A DNA stretch of 64,000 bases from Inquilinus sp042743185 (GTDB lineage: Bacteria; Pseudomonadota; Alphaproteobacteria; DSM-16000; Inquilinaceae), in the NCBI RefSeq assembly GCF_042743185.1, contig NZ_JBHYMS010000004.1:124001-188000 (forward strand), written 5' to 3'. Made by a program: the position numbers and the translations under genes. Positions 17,068-26,412 of the stretch are shown here, one piece after another. Position 1 is the first letter of the stretch, and the number at the start of each line of letters is the position of its first letter. The notes below the pieces were generated by a model. It ran no database searches. It was not told the DNA's origin and saw nothing but the letters and a program-made list of their open reading frames with translations.

Positions 17068-17903
17068 GAATCGGGCCGCAGCAGGTCGGCGACGCCGTCG
17101 CCCAGCAGGCTGAAGCCGAAGCCGGTGACGACGATGGCGATGCCGGGGAAGATCGTGATCCACCAGGCCTGGGACATGAAGTTCTTGCCGTCGGCGATCA
17201 GCAGGCCCCATTCGGCGGCCGGCGGCTGGGCGCCGAGGCCGAGATAGCCCAGGCTGGCACCCAGCAGGATCGACAGCGCCATGTCGGTCATCCAGTACAC
17301 CAGCACCGGCGCGGCGGCGTTGGGCAGCAGGTGGCGCAGAATGATGCGGGCGTCGCCATAGCCCATCACCCGCCCGGCGGCGGCATAGTCCAACCGGTTC
17401 TGCACTTTGATCTCGGCGGCGATCAGCCGGGCGTAGAACACCCAGCCGACGGCGCCGACCGCGATGTACATGTTGAACAGCCCGGGCCCCAGCACGGCGA
17501 CGATGGCGATCACCAGCACCAGGAAGGGGAAGGTGATGACCACGTCGACGATGCGGCCGAAGATCGGCTCCCAGATCCCGCCGTAATAGCCGACCAGCGC
17601 CCCGACCGCGGTGCCGAACACCACCGGGAACAGGGTGGTGAACAGCGCGATCTGCATATCGAGGCGATAGGCCCAGATCACCCGGCTCAGGATGTCGCGT
17701 CCGAAATTGTCGGTGCCGAAGGGATGGGCCCAGCTGGGCGGCTGCAGCAGGGCGCGATAGTCGAAGGCGGCCGGCTCGTAGGGCGCCGCCAGCCCGGGCG
17801 CGACCGCCAGGACCAGGCTGACGCCGAGAATGACGAGGCCGGCGACCAGGGCGGCGGAGGGCCGCCGCCGGGCGCGGGCCGTGGCCAGGCCGACCGTGGT
17901 CAC
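17064..17903 (-). CDS. ABC transporter permease, DppC type
   Basis: A 279-residue membrane protein with the class segment GTDNFGRDILSRVIWAYRLDM, an EAA loop near DYAAAGRVMGYGDARIIL, and LGLGAQPPAAEWGLLI near the C-terminus. It ends a little early (DLLRPDS) compared with most DppC proteins but is otherwise complete. The start overlaps the upstream permease stop by four bases. Confidence 0.94.
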   Translation of the reverse strand: MTTVGLATARARRRPSAALVAGLVILGVSLVLAVAPGLAAPYEPAAFDYRALLQPPSWAHPFGTDNFGRDILSRVIWAYRLDMQIALFTTLFPVVFGTAVGALVGYYGGIWEPIFGRIVDVVITFPFLVLVIAIVAVLGPGLFNMYIAVGAVGWVFYARLIAAEIKVQNRLDYAAAGRVMGYGDARIILRHLLPNAAAPVLVYWMTDMALSILLGASLGYLGLGAQPPAAEWGLLIADGKNFMSQAWWITIFPGIAIVVTGFGFSLLGDGVADLLRPDS

Positions 17904-18835
17904 GCCTTCACCCGCGGATCGAGCGCGGCCTGCACCAGGTCGGTCGCCAGGAACACCAGCGACACCAGCACCGCCATCGCCAGGGTCAGCCCCTGCACCA
18001 CGGGGTAGTCGCGGCCGTAGATGCTGTCGATCATCAGCCGGCCGGCGCCCGGGATGGCGAACACCGTCTCGGTGATCACGGCGCCGCCGATCAGCGTGCC
18101 GATCGACAGGCCGAACAGGGTGACGGTCGAGATCAGGGCGTTGCGCAGCACGTGCCGGCCCAGCACCAGCCGCGGCGCCAGGCCCTTGGAGCGGGCGAAG
18201 TCGACATATTCCGCGCCCAGCACCTCGATGATCGAGGCGCGCAGGTTGCGCATCAGCACGGCGGACAGGCTCAGCGCCAGGGTCAGGGCCGGCAGGAACA
18301 GGTGCCAGACGCGGTCGGCCCAGTCGTCGCCATAGCCGCCGACCGGGAACCAGCGCAGCCCGGCGGCGAACACGGTCAGCAGCACCAGGCCGAGATAGAA
18401 GATCGGCATCGACAGCCCGACCTGGAAGGCGCCGCGGATCGCGGTGTCGGCCGCCCGCCCGCGCCGCATCGCCGCGGCGAAGGCGAGCGGCACCGCCATC
18501 AGCAGGGCCAGGATGGCGGCGAAGCCGGTCAGCGCCAGGGTGACCGGCATACGCTCCAGGATCAGGCGCATCACCGGCACCTTGAGATGGATCGAGGTGC
18601 CGAGATCGCCCTGCACGATCCGCTGCAGGAACAGCAGGAACTGCGTCGGGATCGACCGGTCGAGGCCGAGCTGGGCGTTCAGCCGCGCCACGTCGGCATC
18701 CGTGGCGCGGTCGCCCAGCATGGCGCTGGTCGGGTCGCCCGGCAGCAGCCGGACCAGCACGAAGATCACCACCAGGACGAAGAACAGGGTCGGGACCAGC
18801 TGGATCAGCCGCTTGGCCACGTGGTTCAGATTCAC
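17900..18835 (-). CDS. ABC transporter permease, DppB type
   Basis: A 311-residue membrane protein. N-terminal helix, then VLVRLLPGDPTSAMLGDRA; EAA loop at EVLGAEYVDFARSKGLAPRLV; C-terminus ALDPRVKA. It lies 40 bp downstream of the binding-protein gene and overlaps the DppC-type gene, in the order SBP, B, C, D, F, carboxypeptidase on the minus strand. Confidence 0.95.
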   Translation of the reverse strand: MNLNHVAKRLIQLVPTLFFVLVVIFVLVRLLPGDPTSAMLGDRATDADVARLNAQLGLDRSIPTQFLLFLQRIVQGDLGTSIHLKVPVMRLILERMPVTLALTGFAAILALLMAVPLAFAAAMRRGRAADTAIRGAFQVGLSMPIFYLGLVLLTVFAAGLRWFPVGGYGDDWADRVWHLFLPALTLALSLSAVLMRNLRASIIEVLGAEYVDFARSKGLAPRLVLGRHVLRNALISTVTLFGLSIGTLIGGAVITETVFAIPGAGRLMIDSIYGRDYPVVQGLTLAMAVLVSLVFLATDLVQAALDPRVKA

Positions 18836-18875
18836 CGGCGCGCCTCCTGTCCCGGCGGTCGGGCGGCGTCCCGCA

Positions 18876-20456
18876 TCACTTCGTCAGATAGGCCCCGGCG
18901 AAGATGTTGTTGCCGAGCGGGATCTGGACGAAGCCCTGCACGTTCTTGCGCAGCGCCACCGGATAGGGCGTCTCGTACAGGTACAGGATCGGGCCGGACT
19001 CGGCGTAGATCTTCTGGATCCGGGCGTATTGCTCGGCCCGCTTCTTGGCGTCGCTCTCCTTCTGGGAGGCCTCGAACAGCGTGTCGACCTCCTGGTTCTT
19101 CCAGCCCGAATGCAAAGCGTCGATCACCGGCGAATAGGCGAAGTAGGAGGTGATCTGGCTGGGGTCGTTGATGTCGTTGGTCCAGGCCGACATCCGCATC
19201 GAGAAGTCGCCCTTGCGGTAACGATCGGTCAGGGTGGCGTTGTCGACCTGCTCGATCTCCAGCTTCACGCCGATCGCGGCCCACATCTGCTGCACCGCGG
19301 CGCCGATGCCGAGCTGGTCCTGGTTGCCCGGCAGCGCCATCACCTTGGTGCTGAAGCCGTCGCCGAAGCCCGCCTCCTGCAGCAGCTGCTTCGCCTTGGC
19401 GGCGTCGTAGGGGTACAGCGGCGTGTCGCCGGAATGGTACAGCGTGGTCGACGACATGAAGGAGGTCTGCGGCGTGCCGACGCCATGGGTCACGATCTGG
19501 ATGATCGCATCCTTGTCGACGGCGTAGTTCAGCGCCTGCCGCACCTTCTCGTTGGCCAGCGGGTTGTCGCTGCCGTCGGTCAGCTTCGGCCGGACGTTCA
19601 TGGTGACGAACTGCACCCGGGTCGACGGGTACAGCTGCATCTGCAGGTCGGCATCGCCCTTCAGCTCGGCGACCCGCGCATAGGGGATGAACTCGGCGCC
19701 GTCCAGCTCTCCCGACTGCAGCTTCAGGATGCGGGTGGCGTCGTCCGGGATGATCTCGAAATCGACCGCGTCGAGATAGGGCAGGGGCTTCCCGTCCTCG
19801 CCCGGTTTCCAGTAATGGGGGTTGCGCACCAGCCGCATCGACGACCCGCGCTCCCACTTGTCGAACATGAACGGGCCGGAGCCGACCGGGTGCTCGGCGA
19901 AGGCGTGCGCCTTCTCGGCGTCGGTGGCGCCCGGCGTGGCCTCGAAGGCGGCTTTCGGCAGGATCGCGGTGTTGAAGGTCGACAGCGCGGCGATGATCGT
20001 CGGGTCCGGATGCTGCAGCTTCAGCACCACGGTCGTCGGGTCCTGCACCGTAACCTCTCCGATCGAGGCGATCAGGCTGTTCCAGATGCCGTTCTTCGGG
20101 TTGCGCGCCCGGTCCAGCGACCATTTCACGTCCTCGGCCGTGATCGGCTTGCCGTCCGAGAATTTGGTGCCCTCGCGCAGGGTCAGGGTGACCGACAGGC
20201 CGTCATCGGAGACCTTCCAGGCGGTGGCCAGGCCGGGTTCCACCGACGTCCCGTCGGCCGATGGCTGCAGCAGCGTGTCGTAGAGATTGGTCAGGATCCA
20301 GATGTCGACATTGGCGTCGTTCAGCACCGGGTCGAGGAACAGGCTGTCGGCATAGCGCCCGTAGCGCAGCTCGCCGCCGCGCTCGACCGCCAGCGCCCCC
20401 GCGCTGGTCCCTGCCAGCAAAACCGCCGCCACGGCTGCTTTCAGCAGCATCCTCAT
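18876..20456 (-). CDS. Family 5 extracellular solute-binding protein (peptide class)
   Basis: A 526-residue periplasmic binding protein. ATG 20456 is preferred over the GTG four codons earlier because GGAGGT lies 5 bases before it. It has a Sec-type signal (LLKAAVAAVLLAGTSAGALA, cleavage near residue 22-23) with no twin Arg. Class segments include VGSGPFMFDKWERG and KVRQALNYAVDKDA. It is the first gene of the minus-strand importer operon that ends in an M32 carboxypeptidase, and is divergent from the GntR regulator at 20665. Confidence 0.94.
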   Translation of the reverse strand: MRMLLKAAVAAVLLAGTSAGALAVERGGELRYGRYADSLFLDPVLNDANVDIWILTNLYDTLLQPSADGTSVEPGLATAWKVSDDGLSVTLTLREGTKFSDGKPITAEDVKWSLDRARNPKNGIWNSLIASIGEVTVQDPTTVVLKLQHPDPTIIAALSTFNTAILPKAAFEATPGATDAEKAHAFAEHPVGSGPFMFDKWERGSSMRLVRNPHYWKPGEDGKPLPYLDAVDFEIIPDDATRILKLQSGELDGAEFIPYARVAELKGDADLQMQLYPSTRVQFVTMNVRPKLTDGSDNPLANEKVRQALNYAVDKDAIIQIVTHGVGTPQTSFMSSTTLYHSGDTPLYPYDAAKAKQLLQEAGFGDGFSTKVMALPGNQDQLGIGAAVQQMWAAIGVKLEIEQVDNATLTDRYRKGDFSMRMSAWTNDINDPSQITSYFAYSPVIDALHSGWKNQEVDTLFEASQKESDAKKRAEQYARIQKIYAESGPILYLYETPYPVALRKNVQGFVQIPLGNNIFAGAYLTK

Positions 20457-20664
20457 CGCGACCTCCACTGTTGATTGAAGCCCTCCCGGGTCGCCATGTG
20501 TTCTGGCGCATTAGAACGCTAGCGCCATGGCGACGAAGGAGTCAATCGACGTCGGGTGCGCTGGATACCGAAACAATCGCAATAGCTTGGGTGGAATCTG
20601 GAAACCGCGTTGCCGTCACTCGAATGAGTGTGCTAGTGGACTGATACAGGAGAAGTCTCGCCCC

Positions 20665-21654
20665 ATGAAGCTGCAGATCGACCGCGAGCTGCCGGTGCCC
20701 CTCGGGCTCCAGGTTAAGGGCCTGATCGAATACGGCATCGCCTGCGGCGAGCTGAGCCCGGGTGAGCGGCTGCCCTCGGTGCGCGAGCTGGCGGAGTCGC
20801 TGGCGGTGGCGCCGATGACGGTGGCCCTGGTCTATCGCGGCCTGCGCGAGGCCGGGCTGATCGAGACCCGCCGCGGCCGCGGCAGCTACGTCGCCGAAAG
20901 CGGGGAGCCGCGCCGGCGGCCCCGCACCGAGATCACCGAGATCCAGCGCCGGCTCGACCACCTGATCGACGACGCCGTTGCGGTCGGGCTGACGCCGGCC
21001 GACCTGACCGGCATGGTCCAGGCGCGCCTCGCCCGGCGCCGGCCCCGGCGACGGGTCCGCACCGTCGTCATGCTCGGCCTGTTCCACGACGCCACCCGCG
21101 CCTATGCCGGGGCGATCCAGGCCCGATTGCCGGACGGCACGGCGGTGCAGCCGCTGACCATGGACGAGCTGCGCGGCGACGGGGCGGCGCGCCGCCAGGC
21201 GGCGGAGGCCGAGCTGGTGGTGACCTTCCCCAACCGCCAGCGCGAGGCCGCGGCGCTGCTGCCGGACAGCCGGGTGGTGGCGATCCGCTTCATCCCGTCG
21301 GAGGAGACGCGGCGGGCCCTGGCCGGGCTGGATCCGCTGGCCCGGCTCGGCATCGCCTCGCGCTTCGCCGATTTCCTGCCGATCATGAAATCCGGGGTGC
21401 AGCGCTTCGCCCCGCATGTCCGCCAAGTCGCCGGCGCCGCGCTGGGCACCCCAGCGCTCGACACCGTGGTCGACCAGTCCGACGTCATGGTGCTGTCGAC
21501 CGGGGCTGAGAGCGTGCTGCCCCGGCTGCGCCCCGGGGTCAGGGCGATCGAATACCGGCACAGCCCGGACCCGGTGGATATCGACCAGCAGATCGTCCCG
21601 TTGCTCTCGCCCGTGGCTGAGGGCATCGCCGAACCGCAGGAGGCCGTGCCATGA
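20665..21654 (+). CDS. GntR-family regulator, YtrA-like N-terminus
   Basis: A 329-residue protein. ATG 20665 has an AGGAGAAG site ahead of it. Residues ~10-75 form a GntR winged helix (LSPGERLPSVRELAESLAVAPMTV, then a RGRGSYV wing). The rest (~200 residues) is unlike the common FadR or HutC effector domains; it has alternating alpha/beta predicted character and could be a distant periplasmic-binding-like fold. It lies 208 bp from the divergent peptide-importer operon and overlaps the creatininase-type gene by four bases, so it may control either or both. Confidence 0.85.
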   Translation: MKLQIDRELPVPLGLQVKGLIEYGIACGELSPGERLPSVRELAESLAVAPMTVALVYRGLREAGLIETRRGRGSYVAESGEPRRRPRTEITEIQRRLDHLIDDAVAVGLTPADLTGMVQARLARRRPRRRVRTVVMLGLFHDATRAYAGAIQARLPDGTAVQPLTMDELRGDGAARRQAAEAELVVTFPNRQREAAALLPDSRVVAIRFIPSEETRRALAGLDPLARLGIASRFADFLPIMKSGVQRFAPHVRQVAGAALGTPALDTVVDQSDVMVLSTGAESVLPRLRPGVRAIEYRHSPDPVDIDQQIVPLLSPVAEGIAEPQEAVP

Positions 21655-22352
21655 AGATCAGCGAGATGAACTGGAGCCAGGTCGAGGCCTGGCTGCAGCG
21701 CGACGACCGCGCCGTGCTGCCGCTGGGCAGCACCGAGCAGCATGCGGGCTTGAGCCTGTCGGTCGACAGCATCCTCAGCGAGCGGGTCGGGGCCGAGGCG
21801 GCGGAGCCGTTGGGCGTGCCGGTGTTCCCGGTCGTCGCCTATGGCATCACCCCCTATTTCCTGGCCTATCCCGGCACGGTCAGCCTGCGGGTCGAGACCT
21901 ATGCCCGGCTGGTGTACGACATCCTGGACAGCCTGCACCGCGCCGGCTTCCGCCGCATCCTGATCGTCAACGGCCATGGCGGCAACCAGCCGGCCCAGTC
22001 GGTGGCGACCGAATGGATGACCGACCATCCGGGCACCGCGGTGAAGTTCCACAACTGGTGGAACGCGCCGGAGACCTGGGCCAAGGTGCAGGCGATCGAC
22101 GCCCAAGCCTCGCATGCCTCCTGGATGGAGAACTTCCCCTGGACCCGGCTGGCTGGGGTCGACCAGCCGACCCAGCGCAAGCCGATGATCGATTTCGCCC
22201 GGATGCGGGTGATGGATCCCGAGGCGGTGCGGCGCTATCTCGGCGACGGCAATTTCGGCGGCTACTACCAGCGTGCCGATGAGGAGATGCAGGCGATCTG
22301 GGACGTGGCGGTGGCCGAGACCCGGGCCCTGATCGAAGGGCCCTGGGCATGA
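21651..22352 (+). CDS. Creatininase-family amidohydrolase
   Basis: A 233-residue protein with the family's two main motifs: GSTEQHAGLSLSVDS (Glu, His and Asp metal ligands) at ~25-40 and NGHGGN at ~104-109. The third region reads HASWMENF where many members have HAGExETS, so the substrate pocket differs. Members open cyclic amides (creatinine), act on formamides or work in cofactor maturation. It overlaps the GntR gene upstream and the reductase gene downstream by four bases each, giving a tight four-gene unit. Confidence 0.9.
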   Translation: MKISEMNWSQVEAWLQRDDRAVLPLGSTEQHAGLSLSVDSILSERVGAEAAEPLGVPVFPVVAYGITPYFLAYPGTVSLRVETYARLVYDILDSLHRAGFRRILIVNGHGGNQPAQSVATEWMTDHPGTAVKFHNWWNAPETWAKVQAIDAQASHASWMENFPWTRLAGVDQPTQRKPMIDFARMRVMDPEAVRRYLGDGNFGGYYQRADEEMQAIWDVAVAETRALIEGPWA

Positions 22353-23374
22353 GAGACTCTCCGCCGATCCTGATCTGGGGCGCCGGCGCCATCGGCGGCA
22401 CGGTCGGCGCCGCCCTGCTGCGCGCCGGGGTGGATGTGCTGTTCGTCGACCAGGTTGCGGAGCATGTCGCGGCGATCAACGCGCGCGGCCTGCGCATCAC
22501 CGGGCCGATCGCCGAGTACATAGTGCCGGCCCGCGCGGTGACGCCGGACGCGGTCGAGGGCGAATTCGACCGCATCTTCCTCTGCGTCAAGGCGCACCAT
22601 ACCGAAGCGGCGATCGAGGCCGCGGCGCCGCATCTGGCCCGCTGCGGCTATGTCGCCTCGTTGCAGAACGGGCTGAACGAGCGGGTGATCGCCGCGAAGA
22701 TCGACAAGGCCCGCACCCTCGGCTGCTTCGTCAATTTCGGCGCCGACTACATCGAGCCCGGCGTGATCCTCTACGGCGGCCGCGGCGCGGTCGTGGTCGG
22801 CGAGCTGGACGGCGACCGCACGCCGCGGATCGAGCAGCTGCACGGCCTGCTGCGCCGGTTCGAGCCGCAGGCGGTGCTGACCGACAACATCTGGGGCTAT
22901 CTCTGGGGCAAGCTGATCTACGGCGCTCTGCTGTTCGCCACGGCCGTGACTCCGGACTCGATCGCCGACGTGCTGGCGGCGCCGCGCTATCGGCCGATCC
23001 TGACCCGGCTGGGGCTGGAGGTCGGCGCCGTCGCAGCGGCGGCGGGGATCCGGCCGGAGTCGTTCAACGGATTCGACTCGATGGCGTTTCGCCCCGGCGC
23101 GCCGGCGGAGGCGACCACCAAATCCTTCGACGACATGGTGGTGCACAACCGCAAATCTGCGAAAAGCCATTCCGGCATCTGGCGCGACCTGGCGGTGCGC
23201 CGCCGGCCGACCGAGGTCGACGCCCAGCTCGGCCCGATCGTGGAGATCGGGGCGCAGCACGGCGTGCCGACACCGATCACGGCGCGGCTGATCGCTCTGG
23301 TGCACGACATCGAGGCCGGGCGGCGCGAGATGGCGCTGGCCCTGCTGGACGAGCTGGATACCGTTTCCGCCTGA
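22349..23374 (+). CDS. Ketopantoate reductase-like (ApbA/PanE family) dehydrogenase
   Basis: A 341-residue protein. The N-terminal Rossmann motif is GAGAIGGTVG (residues ~10-19), followed by an all-helical C-terminal domain containing LWGKLIYGAL, the segment that carries the family's catalytic Lys. Members reduce 2-oxo acids with NADPH. Being inside a GntR/creatininase/SDR cluster rather than with pan genes, it probably serves a catabolic 2-oxo or 2-hydroxy acid and not pantothenate synthesis. Confidence 0.9.
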   Translation: MRDSPPILIWGAGAIGGTVGAALLRAGVDVLFVDQVAEHVAAINARGLRITGPIAEYIVPARAVTPDAVEGEFDRIFLCVKAHHTEAAIEAAAPHLARCGYVASLQNGLNERVIAAKIDKARTLGCFVNFGADYIEPGVILYGGRGAVVVGELDGDRTPRIEQLHGLLRRFEPQAVLTDNIWGYLWGKLIYGALLFATAVTPDSIADVLAAPRYRPILTRLGLEVGAVAAAAGIRPESFNGFDSMAFRPGAPAEATTKSFDDMVVHNRKSAKSHSGIWRDLAVRRRPTEVDAQLGPIVEIGAQHGVPTPITARLIALVHDIEAGRREMALALLDELDTVSA

Positions 23375-23387
23375 GCGGGAGGCGAGG

Positions 23388-24146
23388 ATGACGCAGGACT
23401 TCACCGGCCGGACCGTGATCGTGACCGGCGCGGCCCACGGTTTCGGCCGGGCGATAGCCGCCGCCTTCGCCGGGCGCGGCGCGCGGGTCTGGGCCTGCGA
23501 CGTGCTGGCGGAGGAGCTGGCCGGGACCGGACGGCTGATCGGGGCCGAGGGAGCGGTCCGCACCGTCGACGTCACCGACCGCAGTGCGGTCCAGGCGCTG
23601 GTGGCGGAGGCCGAGGCTGCATCGGGCGCGGTCGACGTGCTGGTCAACAATGCCGGCGGTGTGCTCGGCCAGGTCGGCCGGCCGATCGAGGAGATCGGTC
23701 CGCAGGCCTGGCAGGCGATCTTCGACGTCAACCTGTCCGGCGCGTTCTGGTGCGCCCAGGCGGTGGCGCCGGGCATGAAGCGCCGCGGCGGCGGCCGCAT
23801 CGTCAACATCTCCAGCGGCGCCGGGCTCGGCGTCAGCCTGACCGGGATCCAGGCCTATGCCAGCGCCAAGGCCGGGCAGATCGGCCTGACCCGCCAGCTG
23901 GCGCATGAGCTCGGGCCCTGGGGCATCACCGTGAACAACGTCGCGCCCGGCTTCGTCCGCTCCAACCCGACGACAGAGCTGCAATGGGAGGCGATGGGCG
24001 AGGCGGGCCAGGCCCGGCTGATGGGGTCGATCGCGCTGCGGCGGCTCGGCACGGTCGATGACATCTCCGCTGCTGTACTGTTCTTCGCTTCCGACGCGGC
24101 CGGCTGGATCACCGGTCAAGTGCTGAGCGTCGACGGAGGAAAGTGA
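23388..24146 (+). CDS. Short-chain dehydrogenase/reductase
   Basis: A 252-residue classical SDR: cofactor motif TGAAHGFG (residues ~13-20), NNAG, the catalytic Ser in NISSGAG, YASAK (Tyr/Lys) and C-terminal SVDGGK. The Asp after the second strand (ACDVL) favours NAD over NADP. It begins 13 bp after the reductase gene with GGGAGG as ribosome site and closes the plus-strand unit 20665-24146. Confidence 0.93.
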   Translation: MTQDFTGRTVIVTGAAHGFGRAIAAAFAGRGARVWACDVLAEELAGTGRLIGAEGAVRTVDVTDRSAVQALVAEAEAASGAVDVLVNNAGGVLGQVGRPIEEIGPQAWQAIFDVNLSGAFWCAQAVAPGMKRRGGGRIVNISSGAGLGVSLTGIQAYASAKAGQIGLTRQLAHELGPWGITVNNVAPGFVRSNPTTELQWEAMGEAGQARLMGSIALRRLGTVDDISAAVLFFASDAAGWITGQVLSVDGGK

Positions 24147-24497
24147 ACCCGTGCGGCACCCGTTTGCCCGCGCCGCGGTTCGGTTTAAAAACGTGCACCG
24201 TCCCTGTTCGCGGCAAAGGCCGTGCCTGCCTGTGGGCCGTCGCCTCGTGATGGTTGTTGCCGATCAGCATCAGCCTGATCGGCAGGTGGCAGGCTGGTTT
24301 GGTCGGAGAAGAGGGATTCAAGTGTAGTTGGCCGCGGGTCCAGGATTTGAACCTGCGTCGGTCCCAGGACTCGAGGGTAGCGGACAGAGGTAGGTCTCGC
24401 CAACCCAAGCGGCGGCGACACGCCTGCGCTTGCTTCGACCTCAGCCTCGGGAGGTGCGGCATCGGCCCTACATTGATTGCCTTGCCCCAGCGATTTC
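24147..24497. other. Gene-poor stretch after the SDR gene
   Basis: Open frames here are short, overlap each other on both strands and match no family I recognise. The one recognisable item is the tRNA 3'-end-like segment at 24329-24357. Composition is lower in GC than the flanking operons. It reads as a recombination scar. Confidence 0.5.
24329..24357 (-). pseudogene. tRNA 3'-end relic
   Basis: Read on the minus strand, CGCAGGTTCAAATCCTG is a T-arm like that of bacterial tRNA-Pro, followed by an acceptor-like segment and CCA. The outermost T-stem pair is G-G, and no matching 5' acceptor strand, D-arm or anticodon arm is found upstream. Such 3' ends are what integrases leave behind at attachment sites. 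Confidence 0.4.
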
Positions 24498-24704
24498 TCA
24501 ACGAGCCTGTTTCCGCTCTGTCAGGTGGCGACGACCCTCGTTCAGGATCTGCTCGACCCCTTCTGATCGGCGAACCCGTTGCTCAAGTTCGTCAACAAGG
24601 GCCTGAACGTCTTCAGAGTACGTGCTATGGCCGTGCAGGTTCCGGTGCAGTTGAAGCGCCAGAATCTCCGTCTCGGTGAGGGCATAGCTTCGGCGATAGG
24701 GCAT
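24498..24704 (-). CDS. Small protein of unknown function
   Basis: A 68-residue open frame. ATG 24704 is chosen because GGGAGG stands nine bases before it. The sequence is charged and helical in character (SEDVQALVDELEQRVRRSEG) with no membrane segment or known motif. It lies alone between the tRNA relic and the FadR-type regulator; neighbours give no clue to function. Confidence 0.45.
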   Translation of the reverse strand: MPYRRSYALTETEILALQLHRNLHGHSTYSEDVQALVDELEQRVRRSEGVEQILNEGRRHLTERKQAR

Positions 24705-24962
24705 GACTTGGTGCCTCCCGTCACGATTATGCAACAGTCCGATCAATACCATCCGAGTGTGACATCGACATTAGGACCATAGGTCCGCTGCTCGCTGACG
24801 CGGTGGCAGAGGGAGCACCCAAAGCCCCATGTTGTGGCAGGCAATCGACCTCCTGCCGGCCACGTCCGCAGTGGCTTGAGCCCGTGTGGAAGCACCTGGG
24901 CAACGATCGCTGGCCCGGAGGGTCAGCCGACATAGAATGATCGAAGTGAGCAGGGGCGATTC
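24705..24962. other. Intergenic stretch, nothing recognised
   Basis: 258 bases between the small orphan gene and the end of the FadR-type regulator. No convincing gene, hairpin terminator or repeat was seen. Confidence 0.5.
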
Positions 24963-25619
24963 CTAGAAGTCGATGGCGGCGCCGGAGACGACCTCCCTCA
25001 CGATCGAGGTCAGCCGGGTCCGCTGCGAGTGGAGGAGGCGATCCAATTCCTGGATAGCTTGGTGCGCCGAGCTTCCCTTGAGAGCGGCGACCAGGGCGCT
25101 GAGCTGTTCCCGGACCTGGCCGGCATGCCTCGAGCCGCAGTCGATGAGACGGACATATCGTGTCCGCTCGTTGCATTGCCGCGTCAGCCTGACGAGCTCG
25201 CGATTGAGCGACATGCGGGCGATCTGCTCATGGAGACGTTCCAGCTGGATGCACAGCAAGCGTGTGGCGTCGGACGCAGCCATGTCGGCGTCCTGTCCGA
25301 AAAGAGGCGCCGCCGAGAAATCGTCCTTCCGCGCTTCGAGCGAGCTGCGCAGCACCATGTGCAGAAGGCCGTACAGGTCGTCGATCTCGTGCAGATCCGG
25401 GATCTTGGTGAAGAAGCCCCGGTTCGGCTGGGTGGTGATCAGCCCCTCGTCGGTCAGCCGGATCAGCGCTTCGCGGACAGGGGTGACGCTGACCTTCAGA
25501 GTGGTCGACAGCTCGTTGATGTGCAGATGCTCACCGGGACGGAACTGGAAATCGACCACCAGCTCCTTCAGCTTCGAATAGACCGAGGCCACCTTCCGGG
25601 TCTCGACGCCGTAATACAT
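24963..25619 (-). CDS. GntR-family regulator, FadR subfamily
   Basis: A 218-residue protein. Winged helix at residues ~10-75 (RPGEHLHINELSTTLKVSVTPVREALIRL) followed by an all-helical FCD-type domain with a His-rich pocket (LHEQIARMSLNREL). It ends next to the remnant FAD oxidoreductase, likely its former target. Codon use is a little less GC-rich than in neighbouring operons. Confidence 0.88.
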   Translation of the reverse strand: MYYGVETRKVASVYSKLKELVVDFQFRPGEHLHINELSTTLKVSVTPVREALIRLTDEGLITTQPNRGFFTKIPDLHEIDDLYGLLHMVLRSSLEARKDDFSAAPLFGQDADMAASDATRLLCIQLERLHEQIARMSLNRELVRLTRQCNERTRYVRLIDCGSRHAGQVREQLSALVAALKGSSAHQAIQELDRLLHSQRTRLTSIVREVVSGAAIDF

Positions 25620-25625
25620 GTCGGT

Positions 25626-26412
25626 TCACTCCGCGGGGCAGGCCATCGCTCCGGGGGCGCCGGCAAGGGCCGGGTCGCGCTGGAAGCGATCGACTCGAAA
25701 GGGGGCGACGGGCAGGGAGGCGGTCCCGTCGAGCGCGAGTTCGGCGAGGATGCGGCCGATCACCGGGCCGAGCTGGAAGCCGTGCGCGGAGAAGCCGAAG
25801 GCGTGGAACGCCCCCGGCGCCGCGGCGCTGGGGCCCAGCACGGGCAGCCCGTCGGGGGTGAAGCCCTCGATGCCGGACCAGAAGCGCACGATCGACGCCC
25901 GCGCCATGATCGGGAACAGCGCCGCGGCATTGCCGGCGGCCCGGGACAGGGCGCGGACATCGATCGTCGCGGCGTTGCTGTCCAGGTCGACCGGGGCCCG
26001 GTGGCCGCCGCCGATCAGGACGGTGCCGTTCTCGAACTGCTTGAAGGACAAGGCGCGCCCGGCGGCACCGACCACCGGCCCTACGAAGCGCGGCATCCGG
26101 GCCGTGACCATCATCATCGATCCGTTCGCCGTCAGCGGCACGGCATCGCCGAGCGCCGCCGCCAGCCGTTCGCCCCAGGCGCCGGCGCAGTTGAACAGCA
26201 GGGCCGAATCGTGCCGCTCGCCCCCCGGCGGTCACGCGCCAGCTGGCGCCATCCGGGCGGGTCACCGCCGTGACCGCGGCGCCCTCGATGATGCGCACGC
26301 CTTCGCCTTCGGCCGCGCGCCGGAACGCCGTCGTGGTCCGGAACGGGTCGGCGAAGCCGTCATCGGCGACGTGCAGCCCGCCCAGGCAATGCGGCGCGAC
26401 TTCGGGCAGCAG
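25626..26412 (-). pseudogene. FAD-dependent amino-acid/amine oxidoreductase (DAO type), broken remnant
   Basis: The C-terminal part of a D-amino-acid-oxidase-fold protein: LPEVAPHCLGG and EGVRIIEGAAVTAV in one frame, then FNCAGAWGERLA and FWSGIEGFTPDGLPVLGPS in another. The switch falls in a run of six G's on the minus strand (26221-26226); five would restore the frame. The N-terminal FAD-binding half is absent because the remnant abuts an IS630 transposase fragment. Its regulator-like neighbour at 24963 suggests a former catabolic pair. A sequencing error could explain the frameshift but not the missing half. Confidence 0.8.

Noticed and set aside
24329..24420. Intact tRNA gene on the minus strand
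   Set aside because: No anticodon or D-arm can be folded, and the 5' acceptor strand is missing.
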